Source: CAUSKK01 sp963532425 (lineage in GTDB: Bacteria; Pseudomonadota; Gammaproteobacteria; Cardiobacteriales; Cardiobacteriaceae). From it: a stretch of DNA of 64,000 nucleotides. Under the pieces are notes generated by a model that saw only the letters and a program-made list of their open reading frames with translations, ran no database searches and was not told where the DNA came from. A program made the translations under genes and the position numbers. The stretch lies in the NCBI GenBank assembly GCA_963532425.1, contig CAUSKK010000010.1:18310-82309 (forward strand), read 5' to 3'. Below, piece by piece: positions 25,491 through 34,938 of this stretch. Numbering within the stretch: position 1 is the stretch's first letter; each line of letters begins with the position of its first letter.

Positions 25491-26661
25491 TCCCCCAAAG
25501 CCCTGTTGCCAGCGTTATTCAGCAAACGAGGAGAACGAAGCGCTTCGCTAAAAGCCAAAAGGCAGGGTAGTGATTTGAATGGCTTCTCGGCGGGAAGCGC
25601 TTCGGGCTGAGCTGATAAATCCCCGGCCCGCTTTTCCCGCTCCCGGGGAAGCGCTTCGTTGTTAGAAGTCTTGCCAGCTCGAAGCACCTCGGTCTGTGGC
25701 AGCCACAAAGGGAAGCGCTTCGGCCTCGGCCGGGCAAATTCCCCGGCTCGGGACGGGAATAGCTAGAAGCGCTTCGTTAAACCCCGAAAGACGGGGCGAC
25801 GATTTGAGCCGCTTTCCGGAACGAAGCGCTTCCCCCGGCGGGAGGTAATTAACGGCCGGCCGCCGACCAATCCAATCAACGGGCCAGCGAGTGGAAATCG
25901 GGCCGGCGAGGCTATGGCTCGAATGGCCCGTTAAAAAAGCATCGCTGCCCAACGCCGAAGAGGAAGCGCTTCGTTGTCTGCGACCCACTCGAAGCGCTTC
26001 CCGCCGCGCCCTGCCCCGGCCTGCTTCCCTTCGCCAGTTTCCGGCGCGACCAACTGGGCCGAGTAACCAAAGCGCTTAGGTGATAGCAAGGCTTGGAATG
26101 ACGAAGCGCTTCGGCCTGAACCGGCAAATTCTCCCGCCCGATTTTTCTGCCCCAGGGGAAGCGCTTCGTTGGTAGAAGTCTTACCAGAGCGAAGCGCTCC
26201 CCCACTGCCCGAATTACTGAAGCGCTTCCCCCGGACTATCGGCCAGCGACCACCGAAGCGCTTCTCTTCTTCTCAACGCCCGCCCGCTGACGGTCTCTGG
26301 AAATTAAATCTCCAAGGCGCTTCAGTCTGGGTCATTGGGAAAGTCCACAGCGACCACTTCTTCAGCAATTTGAAATAAACGAAGCGCTTCCGGCCAGGGG
26401 GTTTTCCAAACGAAGCGCTTCGTTAAAAATCTGGGGGTTCCAAAGCGAAGCGCTTCGTTAAGAGCTAAAAGGTGGGCCGGCGATTTGAATGGCTTCTCCG
26501 CTGGAAACGCTTCACTCTGAGCTGATAAATATCCCCCGGCCGGGGGGAAGCGCTTCACCCCTGAATTTGGCGGTTTAGGGTGGCCCGAAGCGCTTCTCCC
26601 GGGCGATTTGAAATGAACGAAGCGCTTCGGTGGGCGAGGCATTGGGGGCGAAGCGGCGGAC

Positions 26662-26690
26662 AAAAAAAAGCGCCTCCCAGGGAAGCGCTT
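26662..26690 (-). terminator. Terminator of the dacB operon, made with the palindrome
   Basis: On the minus strand AAGCGCTTCCC pairs with GGGAGGCGCT and is followed by eight T residues. One stem arm is a GAAGCGCTT copy. It starts 6 bp after the stop codon at 26696. Confidence 0.8.
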
Positions 26691-26695
26691 GATTT

Positions 26696-27424
26696 TTAGA
26701 GTTCGTAGCGGCCGTTGATGACCTTCATATTCGGCACCCGGCGGGTGGCCTCGAAGTAGTTAAAGCCCGGCATCAGCATCTCCCAGAAGCTGAACCAGCG
26801 GTGGCTGCGGTAGCGTTGCAGATTCTCGTAGGTGAGGCGGAAGGGGAAGGCATGCACCGGCACCTGCAGTTGGCCGTGCTGGAAGGCCGTGCCGACCAGG
26901 TCGTAGATTTCCTGAATCTGCCGGTCGCCCATGGCATAGCAGCCCACCGAGGCGCATTTGCCGTGAATCATCAGCAGGTTGCCGGTGTAGCCGTGCTGGC
27001 GGTCGTAGGCGTTGGGGTAGTTCATGTTCATGGAACGGGTGAACTGGCTGCGCGGGTTCATGCTGTGCGGATTGATGGAATAGAAGCCCTCCGGCGATTG
27101 TTTGTCGCCCTGGCGCGTCTTCGGCCCGAGCTCGCCGGAAAAAATGCAGATGGGATAGTTGCGGAACATGCGATAGCTGCCGTCCTCGATTTGCAGCCAC
27201 ACTTCCACCACGTTTTCCTGCTTGAAAACGCGCAGAAACACCGGCGCCCCCCAGGTGAAGCCCTTCTTCTCCACCTGCTGGCGCAGGCTGAGATTGTTGG
27301 TGGGCAGCCCCGCCGGCGCGCCGTTGAAAATGGGCCGGGGCGGCGGCAGGGGGCCATTGGGAGTAAACACCTGGGCCGGACTGGCCGCGCTCCACAGTAA
27401 GCTCAGAAGAATTAGTCGTTTCAT
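26696..27424 (-). CDS. dpaA: YkuD-domain murein enzyme of the YafK/DpaA type
   Basis: 242 residues, the size of Escherichia coli YafK (DpaA/LdtF, about 246), which detaches Braun lipoprotein from peptidoglycan. The YkuD active site appears as LLMIHGKCASVGCYAMGD, with HGxC...SxGC including the catalytic Cys. KTRQGDKQSPEGFYSI is the usual upstream motif. A short signal peptide (KRLILLSLLWSAASPA) implies periplasmic location. The start overlaps the dacB stop by ATGA, so the two murein genes form an operon. Classical L,D-transpeptidase activity is the alternative. Confidence 0.85.
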   Translation of the reverse strand: MKRLILLSLLWSAASPAQVFTPNGPLPPPRPIFNGAPAGLPTNNLSLRQQVEKKGFTWGAPVFLRVFKQENVVEVWLQIEDGSYRMFRNYPICIFSGELGPKTRQGDKQSPEGFYSINPHSMNPRSQFTRSMNMNYPNAYDRQHGYTGNLLMIHGKCASVGCYAMGDRQIQEIYDLVGTAFQHGQLQVPVHAFPFRLTYENLQRYRSHRWFSFWEMLMPGFNYFEATRRVPNMKVINGRYEL

Positions 27425-28773
27425 TTTGTATACAGCCAACGAAGTAGGTCATTTTCCAGGCCCCGGCCCGCATTTTCGACGATGATGGCGAAAAGATAGG
27501 TGCGGTTGGAGGCACTGTCCAAATAGCCGGCCAGCGAATGGATATTGCGCAGGGTGCCGGTTTTCGCATGAATCCGACCCTGCAGCGGCTCACCCCGGAA
27601 GCGCTTCCGCAGCGTTCCCACTTCGCCGGTTACGGCCAACGATTTAATAAAGTCATAGTTGTGGGCCAGAGCCTGCAACAGCTGCACAATCTGGCGGACG
27701 CTGACCCGGGCCTTACGCGACAGGCCGGCGCCGTTGTCCAGATAGATGCCCTGGGTCTGGACCCCGAGCCGCTGCAGTATGGCCATCACCATCTGGCGCG
27801 AATCGCCCAGGGTGGCCGGCCGCTGCTTGGACAGGGTCAGGAACAGGTGGCGGGTCATCACGTTGTTGCTGTTCTGGTTCATCATCGCCACGGCCTCGCT
27901 CAGCGACACCGACGGCAATGTATGGAAGAGCAGGCGGCCGGGCGGCGTCCGGCCCACCTGGCCCACGCCCTTGGCAATGCCGCCGAGCTGCAGCCAGTAG
28001 TCGCGGAACCAGTAGTAGAAGACCTCGGCGCCCTCGCCCAGCACCGTTTGAATGTGATACTCCGGACAGCTGGCCCCCAGACGGCCCGATAGCAACAATT
28101 GTGCCGAACCGTCGGGCTGGCGGTTGAGCCGGGCGCCGACGCTGCTGTTGCGGCAGTTGCCCTTGACCCGCTGCACGTTATTGACGATGCGCCAGCTGGC
28201 GATGTTCGGCACCAGGCGCACACTGCGGCCCACATAAATATCAATGGTGCGGAAATTGACCATCAGGGCGTTGGGCACGGCGTTATAGGCTGACTGCTCG
28301 GCCCCGTCGAAGGCGCCGCCGTCCTGCTCGGTCGGACTGAGGTGGAAGGCGCTTTCGTCCAGAACGATATTGCCGGTGATTTCGCGCAGCCCCTTCTGGC
28401 GCATGGCCTGCAGGGCCTGATAGAGGCGTTCCTGCACCAGATAGGGGTCACCGCTGCCCTGGATATAGAGATTGCCGTGGGAAACGCCCTGGGCGTCCGG
28501 CGGCTGGTCGAGATAGAAATGGGTTTGCCACTGGTAGTGTTCCCCCAGGGCGCTGAGGCCGGCGCCGGTGGTGAGCAGTTTGGCCACCGAGGCCGGGTTG
28601 CGGGGCACGTCGGCGTGAAGGCTGACCAGCGGCCGCCGTTCGCCGATTTCTTCCACATAGATGCTGACGTTCTGGGCATTGAGTTTGTGTTTATTCAGGA
28701 GTTGCTGCACTTCCGGCGGCACAATGTCCTGAGCCCAGAGCGAAAAAGACAGGAAAAGAAGGAAAAAACGCAT
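27421..28773 (-). CDS. dacB: D-alanyl-D-alanine carboxypeptidase/endopeptidase (PBP4)
   Basis: 450 residues, S13 peptidase family. It trims or cuts peptide cross-links in periplasmic peptidoglycan. Signal peptide at residues 1-14. Catalytic motifs are SVAKLLTT (SxxK, near residue 63), NQNSNNVM (SxN) and HAKTGTL (KTG, near residue 400). The PBP4 insertion domain lies between the first two motifs. First gene of the dacB-dpaA operon, divergent from rluE across 57 bp. Confidence 0.95.
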   Translation of the reverse strand: MRFFLLFLSFSLWAQDIVPPEVQQLLNKHKLNAQNVSIYVEEIGERRPLVSLHADVPRNPASVAKLLTTGAGLSALGEHYQWQTHFYLDQPPDAQGVSHGNLYIQGSGDPYLVQERLYQALQAMRQKGLREITGNIVLDESAFHLSPTEQDGGAFDGAEQSAYNAVPNALMVNFRTIDIYVGRSVRLVPNIASWRIVNNVQRVKGNCRNSSVGARLNRQPDGSAQLLLSGRLGASCPEYHIQTVLGEGAEVFYYWFRDYWLQLGGIAKGVGQVGRTPPGRLLFHTLPSVSLSEAVAMMNQNSNNVMTRHLFLTLSKQRPATLGDSRQMVMAILQRLGVQTQGIYLDNGAGLSRKARVSVRQIVQLLQALAHNYDFIKSLAVTGEVGTLRKRFRGEPLQGRIHAKTGTLRNIHSLAGYLDSASNRTYLFAIIVENAGRGLENDLLRWLYTK

Positions 28774-28830
28774 CGTCCTTACCCAAAAAAGTTGGCTATT
28801 ATACGAGCCCCTTTTTTCCGGCGCAGACTA

Positions 28831-29385
28831 ATGGCCCCCCGTCCTTCCCTCATTCTTTTTAATAAACCGTTCCAGGTGCTTTGCCAATTTAGCGACGCCG
28901 CCGGCCGGCGTACCCTCAAGGATTTCATTCCCCTGCCGGGCTACTATCCGGCCGGTCGCCTCGACTACGACAGCGAGGGGCTGGTGCTGCTCACCAACGA
29001 CGGTGCCCTGCAGGCCCGCATCAGTTCGCCGCGTTTCAAGCTTCCGAAAACCTACTGGGTGCAGGTGGAGGGGGAAATTACCGCCCCGGCGCTGCAACGG
29101 CTGCGGGCCGGGGTCGAACTCAAGGACGGCTGGACACTGCCGGCCGAGGCCGAAGCGCTTCCCCCGCCCCCGCTCTGGGAACGGGTGCCGCCCATTCGCC
29201 AGCGCGCCGCTATTCCCACCTCCTGGCTGGCGCTCACTCTCCGGGAGGGGCGCAATCGCCAGGTGCGTCGCATGACCGCCGCCGTGGGCTTTCCCACCCT
29301 GCGGCTGGTGCGGGTGCGCGTTGGTAATTTCACAGTCGATAATTTATCATTAGGCCACTGGACACTTACGAACAAAAAGCCCTGA
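28831..29385 (+). CDS. rluE: 23S rRNA pseudouridine synthase RluE-type
   Basis: The 184-residue enzyme lacks an S4 domain, as in RluE, which modifies U2457 of 23S rRNA. Signatures are LILFNKPFQVLCQF, GRLDYDSEGLVLLTNDG with the catalytic Asp, KTYWVQVEG and LREGRNRQVRRMTAAVGFPTL. A palindrome copy encodes EALP at about residue 107, in a loop between the two main domains. Other short RsuA-family members are possible. Confidence 0.88.
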   Translation: MAPRPSLILFNKPFQVLCQFSDAAGRRTLKDFIPLPGYYPAGRLDYDSEGLVLLTNDGALQARISSPRFKLPKTYWVQVEGEITAPALQRLRAGVELKDGWTLPAEAEALPPPPLWERVPPIRQRAAIPTSWLALTLREGRNRQVRRMTAAVGFPTLRLVRVRVGNFTVDNLSLGHWTLTNKKP

Positions 29386-29447
29386 TTTCAATCTTTTCAG
29401 GCGTGAAAAAAAACCGTGTCCCTGGCAAGCCGACAGAAGGAATTCCG

Positions 29448-30470
29448 ATGAAAGAAGCAATTGAATGGGCGGTCAAAGGCCGTGAACTGCCCCCGGAAAT
29501 GATGGCCGCTGCCGTCCGAGCCATGATGGACGGCAGCGCGGCCGAAGCTCAGATAGGCGCTTTCTTAAGCGCTTTATCTATTAAAGGGGAGACCGTCGGG
29601 GAAATCAGCGCCGCCGTCGGGGTGCTACGCGAACTCATGACGCCCCAGCCGCTGCCCGATGACGATGTCTGGGTGGACATCGTCGGCACCGGTGGCGACG
29701 GGGCCAGTTTCTTCAACGTTTCCACGGCCGCCGCCCTGGTGGCCTCGGCCGGCGGCGTGAAAATCGCCAAGCACGGCAACGTCGGCGTCAGCAGCAGTTC
29801 CGGCAGTGCCGACGTGCTGCGTTTGGCCGGCCTGCGCCTCGACCTGAGTCCGGCCCAGCTGCGCGACTGTATGGCCGCCACCGGCTTCGGCTTCATGTTT
29901 GCTCCCAACTATCACAGCGCCATGCGCCACGTGGCCCCGGCCCGGCGCGCCATCGGCATTCGCACCATCTTCAACATTCTCGGCCCGCTGGCCAATCCGG
30001 CCCGGGTGCGCCATCAGGTGCTGGGCGTTTACAGTCCGGCCCTGCAGGAGGTCTACGCCGCCGTCGGCGCCCAGCTCGGTCTGGAACGGCTGCTGGTAGT
30101 TCATGCCGAGGACGGCCTCGATGAGCTCAGCGTTCTCGCCCCCAGCCACCTCATTGAACTCAGGGCCGGCCAGACGAAGCGCTTCACCCTCAACCCCGGC
30201 GATTTCGGTTGGCACTTCACCGACCCCACACCGCTGCGCGTGGCCAACGCCGAAGCCAGCCTGGCGCTGGTGGAACAGGCGTTGCAGGGCACAGCCCCGG
30301 CGGTGGCCTCGGCCATGGTGGCCCTCAACGCGGCGGCCCTGTTCTATCTCACCGACCGGGAACCGGACTGGGCCGCCGGCCTGCGCCGCGCCGAGGAACT
30401 GATGCGCTCCGGCGCCGCCCTCGCCCATTTCCGCCGGGTTATCCAAGCCACCAAGGACATTACGCTATGA
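29448..30470 (+). CDS. trpD: Anthranilate phosphoribosyltransferase
   Basis: 340 residues. It joins anthranilate and PRPP in tryptophan synthesis. Motifs: VDIVGTGGDGASFFNVSTAA, KIAKHGNVGVSSSSGSADVL and IGIRTIFNILGPLANP. The ATG at 29448 follows AGAAGG and begins the conserved helical domain; an upstream ATG is less likely. A palindrome copy encodes KRF near residue 245. Overlaps trpC by ATGA. trpG/trpE are not in the window. Confidence 0.96.
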   Translation: MKEAIEWAVKGRELPPEMMAAAVRAMMDGSAAEAQIGAFLSALSIKGETVGEISAAVGVLRELMTPQPLPDDDVWVDIVGTGGDGASFFNVSTAAALVASAGGVKIAKHGNVGVSSSSGSADVLRLAGLRLDLSPAQLRDCMAATGFGFMFAPNYHSAMRHVAPARRAIGIRTIFNILGPLANPARVRHQVLGVYSPALQEVYAAVGAQLGLERLLVVHAEDGLDELSVLAPSHLIELRAGQTKRFTLNPGDFGWHFTDPTPLRVANAEASLALVEQALQGTAPAVASAMVALNAAALFYLTDREPDWAAGLRRAEELMRSGAALAHFRRVIQATKDITL

Positions 30471-31258
30471 ATATTCTCGACAAAATCGTCAAAACCAAAA
30501 TGGCCGAAGTGGCCCAACAGAAAAAGGCGCTGGAGATTGCCAATCTGGAACGCATTATTAATGAGCGGGCCGAACCGAGCCGCAACTTCATGCGGCAGCT
30601 GAAAAATGCGGTGCTGAGCCACCGGCTGGCCATCATCGCCGAGCTGAAAAAGGCCTCGCCGAGCAAGGGTCTGATTCGCGCCGACTTTGACCCCATCGAA
30701 CTGGCCCGGGACTATGCCCTCAACGGCGCCACCTGCCTATCGGTGCTCACCGACAGCCACTATTTCCAGGGCAGCCCCTCCTATATCCGCCAGGTGAAGC
30801 AGGCCGTTTCCCTGCCGCTGCTGCGCAAGGATTTCATCATCGACGAGTATCAGATTCTCGAATCCAAGGCCCTGGGCGCCGATGCCATTCTGCTGATTGT
30901 GGCCATTCTCGACGACAGCCAGCTGATGGACTACACCCTGATGGCCCATGATTTGGGCATGGACGTGCTGGTGGAGGTGCACTCGCTGGAGGAATTCGGC
31001 CGCGCCCTGAAGCTGCCCATTCGCGTGGTCGGCGTCAATAACCGCAATTTGAAGGACTTTTCCATCAACGTGGAAACCTCCATTCAGATTCGCCAGGAGC
31101 TGCCCGACGATTACATTCTGATTAGTGAAAGCGGCATCGAAAGCCGCGAGGACATCAAGCGCCTGCAGGACGAGGGCATCTACGCCTTCCTGGTCGGCTC
31201 CAGCCTGATGGCGGCCCGCAACGTTGGCGAGGCGCTCTCCCAGCTGCGCGGGGGCTGA
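30467..31258 (+). CDS. trpC: Indole-3-glycerol phosphate synthase
   Basis: 263-residue monofunctional TIM barrel. Conserved: IAELKKASPSKGLIR, LSVLTDSHYFQGS, LLRKDFIIDEYQI, GVNNRNLKDF and ISESGIESREDIK. Catalytic Lys and Glu residues are present in these blocks. It is coupled to trpD by ATGA and followed after 1 bp by upp. Confidence 0.97.
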   Translation: MNILDKIVKTKMAEVAQQKKALEIANLERIINERAEPSRNFMRQLKNAVLSHRLAIIAELKKASPSKGLIRADFDPIELARDYALNGATCLSVLTDSHYFQGSPSYIRQVKQAVSLPLLRKDFIIDEYQILESKALGADAILLIVAILDDSQLMDYTLMAHDLGMDVLVEVHSLEEFGRALKLPIRVVGVNNRNLKDFSINVETSIQIRQELPDDYILISESGIESREDIKRLQDEGIYAFLVGSSLMAARNVGEALSQLRGG

Positions 31259-31259
31259 C

Positions 31260-31886
31260 ATGGGCGTCATCACCGTCAATCACCCGCTGGTGCAGCACAA
31301 GCTCACCGAACTGCGCAAAAAGGAAACGCCGACGCTGGTTTTCCGCGCCCTGACCGCCGAAATCGGCATGATGCTGGGCTATGAGGCCACCCGCGATTTG
31401 GGCCTGCACGACATCGCCATTGAAACCCCGGTGGAAAGCACCCGGGCGCCGGTCATCAGCGGTAAAACCCCGGCCCTCGTCAGCATTCTGCGCGCCGGCA
31501 ACGGCCTGCTCGATGGCGTGCTGCGGCTGCTGCCCAATGCCAAGGTGGGTCATATTGGCATGGAGCGCGACGAAACCACCCACCGGCCCCGGCCCTACTA
31601 CTGCAAGGTGCCGAAGCGCTTGGAGGAACGGCTGGTGCTGGTCTGCGACCCGATGCTGGCCACCGGCCATTCGGCCCTGGAGAGCATCAGCCAGCTGAAG
31701 GCGCTGGGGGCCAAAAATATCCGCTTTCTCTGCCTGCTGGCGGCCCCCGAGGGCATTGCCGCCCTGACGGCGGCCCATCCGGACGTGCCCATCTACACCG
31801 CCCACATTGACCGCCAGCTCAACGAACGCGCCTACATATGTCCCGGCCTGGGCGATGCCGGTGACCGACTCTACGGCACCCTATGA
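31260..31886 (+). CDS. upp: Uracil phosphoribosyltransferase
   Basis: 208 residues, the standard length. It salvages uracil to UMP. The PRPP-binding loop reads LVCDPMLATGHSALESI; His replaces the more common second Gly of ATGGS. PVxxxRA (SILRAGNGLLDGVL) and the C-terminal YTAHIDRQLNERAYICPGLGDAGDR uracil site are intact. It overlaps the DUF3108 gene by ATGA. Confidence 0.96.
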   Translation: MGVITVNHPLVQHKLTELRKKETPTLVFRALTAEIGMMLGYEATRDLGLHDIAIETPVESTRAPVISGKTPALVSILRAGNGLLDGVLRLLPNAKVGHIGMERDETTHRPRPYYCKVPKRLEERLVLVCDPMLATGHSALESISQLKALGAKNIRFLCLLAAPEGIAALTAAHPDVPIYTAHIDRQLNERAYICPGLGDAGDRLYGTL

Positions 31887-32611
31887 ACCGCAAACCATCA
31901 CCGCAGCGCTTCCCCGGGGAAGCGCTTTATCGTCGCTGGGCCCTGCTGCTGCTGGCCCTGCCCCTGGGGGCCGCAGCGCTCCCCAATTTCAGCGCCCACT
32001 ATGATTTGAGCATTCGCGGCATTCACGCCGGCCAGATGAAGATGAACGCCGTCCTCACGCCGAAGAGCTACATGGTCGATACGAAAACCGAACCGTCGCT
32101 GCCGGCGAAAATGCTGGGCTACGGCCCGATTACGGAAATGGCCCAGGGCGCCATCAGCAACCAACGGCTGCTGCCGCAGCAGTACTGGCGCCAGATGGAG
32201 GGTAACGAGAAGTACCAGCTGCGCTATCACTATGATTTAAAGAAAAAAAACGTGGAAGCCGTGGTCGGCGGCCAGCCGGTGCTGCTGCACTACCAGCAGC
32301 AGATTCCGCTGGACACGCTGGCCCTGATTATCCAGGCCCTGCTGGACGAGGAGCGCCAGCAGCCGGCGGCGAGCTACACCCTGCTCAGCGAGGACAAAAT
32401 TCGCAGCTACAAGGTGGAGAAGCTCAAGGACGAACGGTGGCAGGACGACCAGAACCGGAGCATCACCGTCAAGGTCTACCGCCAGACCCACGCCAACCGC
32501 CGGACCATGATTTATCTGGCTGAAAACCCGCTGCGGCTGGTGAAACTGCAGCAGATTAAGAATGACCAGAGCCTGTTTGTGCTGAAACTGACCCACTACA
32601 AAACCCTCTAG
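31883..32611 (+). CDS. DUF3108-family exported protein
   Basis: 242 residues. The N-terminus (about 1-34) contains a palindrome-encoded insert (GEAL) followed by a hydrophobic signal segment ending LGAAAL. The body matches the DUF3108 pattern: NFSAHYDLSIRGIHAGQM, a central YGPITEMAQGAIS and a late IYLAENPLRLVKLQQ. Members are periplasmic beta-structured proteins of unknown role. Coupled to upp by ATGA and followed 3 bp later by a glycosyltransferase-like gene. Confidence 0.75.
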   Translation: MNRKPSPQRFPGEALYRRWALLLLALPLGAAALPNFSAHYDLSIRGIHAGQMKMNAVLTPKSYMVDTKTEPSLPAKMLGYGPITEMAQGAISNQRLLPQQYWRQMEGNEKYQLRYHYDLKKKNVEAVVGGQPVLLHYQQQIPLDTLALIIQALLDEERQQPAASYTLLSEDKIRSYKVEKLKDERWQDDQNRSITVKVYRQTHANRRTMIYLAENPLRLVKLQQIKNDQSLFVLKLTHYKTL

Positions 32612-32614
32612 GCC

Positions 32615-33553
32615 ATGAAAGTTTTACTGCTCACGCCGAAAAATCCGCCCAACTACACCGACGCCCTCTATCTGGCGTTGCGGGCCCAGGTGGGCACCTG
32701 CGACTATTTCCCGCTGGACGAGCGCCAGAGCAACAATCTGGAAGATTTCTTTCGCCGCTATATCCGGCTGGCCCATTTCGACCGCATTCTGCTGATGTAC
32801 AGCGGCCAATTCATCTACCAGCAGAGCCCCTTCCTGCGCCGGCTGCCGACGGTGGCGGTGCTGAGTCTGAGCCAGAAACAGCCCAGCGGCGCCGAGCAGA
32901 AAAAGATGCTCTCCAATCTGAAAACCATGCCCTGGATGCGCTGGATTGGCACCAATCCGCTGTTCTGCCGGGAATACCAGAGCCTGGGCTTCGATGCCCA
33001 GTGGATACCGCCCAGCTTCAACAGCGCCATCTACAACGCCCAGAACGAGCCGCGCATGCGCAGCCACTGCCACATCTACGCCGAGGAGGCCAACCGCAAC
33101 GAGCTGCTGATGCGGCTGGCCCAGTTCAATCTGACCCTGCACTGCTACGACCCGGCCGACGACGTCGAAGCGCTGGCCGGCCACATCATGCCCGAGGATA
33201 TTTTTATCCACTGGTGCAACGACAGCGCCGACATCGAGGCCCTGATTCGGGCCCAGGCCTGTGGTGCGGTGGTGCTGACCCGGGACATGAGCATCGACGA
33301 CCGCGTCCTTTATGGCTTCCAGACCGAGGAAAATCTGATTTTTCCCCACGAGCTGGCCCGGGTCAGCGACCGGGTCGCCCAGCTGCTGAACCAGCGTGAG
33401 CTGCGCGCCCAGATTTCGCGCGGGGCGGTGGAAAAGGCCAAGGCCTTCGCCCCGGCCACGGTGGGCAAGCGCATCGGCCGCCATATCGAAGCCACCGTGC
33501 GCAATCCGAAGAACTATTCCATGAAGCAGCGCATCTTCGGGTTTGACATCTGA
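32615..33553 (+). CDS. Glycosyltransferase-like protein (CgeB-like)
   Basis: 312 residues beginning KVLLLTPKNPPNYTDALYLA, a GT-B-like N-terminal strand. Later segments (RWIGTNPLFCREYQSLGFDA, DIEALIRAQACGAVVLTRDM and a final EKAKAFAPATVGKRI) resemble CgeB-type glycosyltransferases, which end in a similar glycosyl_trans_1 helix. The sugar and acceptor are unknown. It overlaps the following membrane protein by TGATG, which suggests a joint role in an envelope polysaccharide or glycoprotein. Confidence 0.55.
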   Translation: MKVLLLTPKNPPNYTDALYLALRAQVGTCDYFPLDERQSNNLEDFFRRYIRLAHFDRILLMYSGQFIYQQSPFLRRLPTVAVLSLSQKQPSGAEQKKMLSNLKTMPWMRWIGTNPLFCREYQSLGFDAQWIPPSFNSAIYNAQNEPRMRSHCHIYAEEANRNELLMRLAQFNLTLHCYDPADDVEALAGHIMPEDIFIHWCNDSADIEALIRAQACGAVVLTRDMSIDDRVLYGFQTEENLIFPHELARVSDRVAQLLNQRELRAQISRGAVEKAKAFAPATVGKRIGRHIEATVRNPKNYSMKQRIFGFDI

Positions 33554-34938
33554 TGGGCGCACAGGACGGGCAGCGCGCCGGCTGGGGCTGGCGCTTCGAT
33601 GGGCTGCTGCTGCTGCTGGCCCTGGCCACCGGCAGCCTGCTCTGGCTGGCCAACGGCCGGGTGCTGGGCGGGGCCACGGTGGTGGAGCTCTATCAGAGCG
33701 CCATCGAACCGCAAAGTGCCTGGCAATGGCTGCTGCACGGCCTCAGCCCCGGGGCGGCCGTGGCCCTGATGATTGGCCTCAGCAGCCTGGCCCTGTGGCT
33801 GTTCGGCCGCATCTGTCTGGCGCTGGGCCTGGGCGAGAAAACCACCCTGGCCCTGTTCCTTCTCCTCAATTTCAACCCGGAATACAACGACGCCCGGCTG
33901 AACGTGGAGGGCTTCCAGCTGGTGCTGCCCTGCTTCCTCCTCGGCCTCTGGGGGCTGCTGCGGGCGAAGCGCTTCCCCTCGGCCCTGCTGGCCCTGGCTC
34001 TGCCCCAGTGGCTGGCCTCCTATTTCAGCCCGCTGCTGCTGCTCTGGAATCTGCTCTGGCCGCTGGCCCTGCTGACCTACCCGCTCGGCCACTGGCGCCA
34101 ACGGCTGCTCGGGCTGCTGCTCTATTACCTGCTGGCCGGCCTGGCCGTGGCCCTGTCCCATGACTTCCCGCTGCTGCTGCAGGATTTGTACAGCCAGACC
34201 CTGGAAAATCTCCACCGCACCAGCGGGGAAATGTCCATCTTCTTCAGCGCTGACAACAGCGTCCACCTCAGCGCCGCCGAAGCGCTGCTGCTGGCCCTGG
34301 TGCTGGTGCTGATTAACGGCATCAAAATCGCCGGCCTGCTGATTGGGCTGCTGGTGGTGCTGGCCTGGCGTGGCTCGACGGTGAGCGTCATCGGCCGGCC
34401 GCAACGTGGCCTACTGCTGGCCCTGCTGCTGCTGAACAGCCTGCTCGGGGCCTTCCTGCTGCTCTACACCGGCTATCTGTTCAGCGATTTGGTCTATATG
34501 CCCTCCATCATGATTTGCCTCTGGCTCAGTGCCTCGGCGGCCTTTGGGCTGTTGAATCGCAGCTACCGGCCGGAACAGCGGCTGGTGCTGCTATGGACGT
34601 TCATCGCCTATGCCCTGGCTAGCATCATCGTCTTCGGCCCCAGCGCCAGCCACCTGAAGGCCGCCGGCCAGTGGGCCGCCGCCCAGCGGCGCACGGTTTA
34701 CAGCAACAGCCGGGAAGCGCTTTTCTACGCCGGCGGCGACCCGCGCCAGGCCAATTTCAACATCTACTTTCTGCCGGAGGTGCAGCTCCGCCCGGCGGAT
34801 TTGATTCTGTACAGCCACAGCCGCAAAAGTCCCGAACCGGAGGCGCTGGAGCTCTACGAGATTGAGCGCGAATTCAGCAACGAGCACGGCGACCGGGTCT
34901 ATGCTCTCCATCTGAAAGATGAGCCGGAAAACCGCTAG
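33553..34938 (+). CDS. Polytopic membrane protein, glycosyltransferase-like
   Basis: 461 residues with about 10-11 hydrophobic segments, then a C-terminal soluble tail (about 370-461). The layout, with a small loop NPEYNDARLNVEGFQL after the second pair of helices, recalls GT-C type membrane glycosyltransferases, but no diagnostic motif is certain. One palindrome lies in the coding sequence (AKRFPSALL). The gene is coupled to the preceding glycosyltransferase-like gene, and its last codons overlap the presumed start of the radical SAM gene. Confidence 0.55.
   Translation: MGAQDGQRAGWGWRFDGLLLLLALATGSLLWLANGRVLGGATVVELYQSAIEPQSAWQWLLHGLSPGAAVALMIGLSSLALWLFGRICLALGLGEKTTLALFLLLNFNPEYNDARLNVEGFQLVLPCFLLGLWGLLRAKRFPSALLALALPQWLASYFSPLLLLWNLLWPLALLTYPLGHWRQRLLGLLLYYLLAGLAVALSHDFPLLLQDLYSQTLENLHRTSGEMSIFFSADNSVHLSAAEALLLALVLVLINGIKIAGLLIGLLVVLAWRGSTVSVIGRPQRGLLLALLLLNSLLGAFLLLYTGYLFSDLVYMPSIMICLWLSASAAFGLLNRSYRPEQRLVLLWTFIAYALASIIVFGPSASHLKAAGQWAAAQRRTVYSNSREALFYAGGDPRQANFNIYFLPEVQLRPADLILYSHSRKSPEPEALELYEIEREFSNEHGDRVYALHLKDEPENR

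Larger units (their letters stand above)
24897..26690. repeat. GAAGCGCTTC palindrome array B (about 1.8 kb)
   Basis: A gene-free region between the convergent dusB and DpaA-like genes. By eye it has about 30 exact palindromes and about 8 near copies, on average one per 47 bp. Spacers are composed of recurring modules. The 67-69 bp alpha module (GTTAAAAGCCAAAA ... GATTTGAAYGGCTTCTC) occurs at 25127, 25537, 25766 and 26447. A 269-bp stretch at 25222-25490 is shared with 55101-55370. GGTAAATCCCCCAGCCCGAT near 25060 recurs near 54700. Apparent open frames simply read the repeat and are rejected as genes. Confidence 0.92.

Noticed and set aside
24897..26690. Arrays as CRISPR
   Set aside because: The repeat is only 10 bp and fully palindromic, spacers vary from under 10 to about 90 bp and recur between loci, and there are no cas genes or leader.
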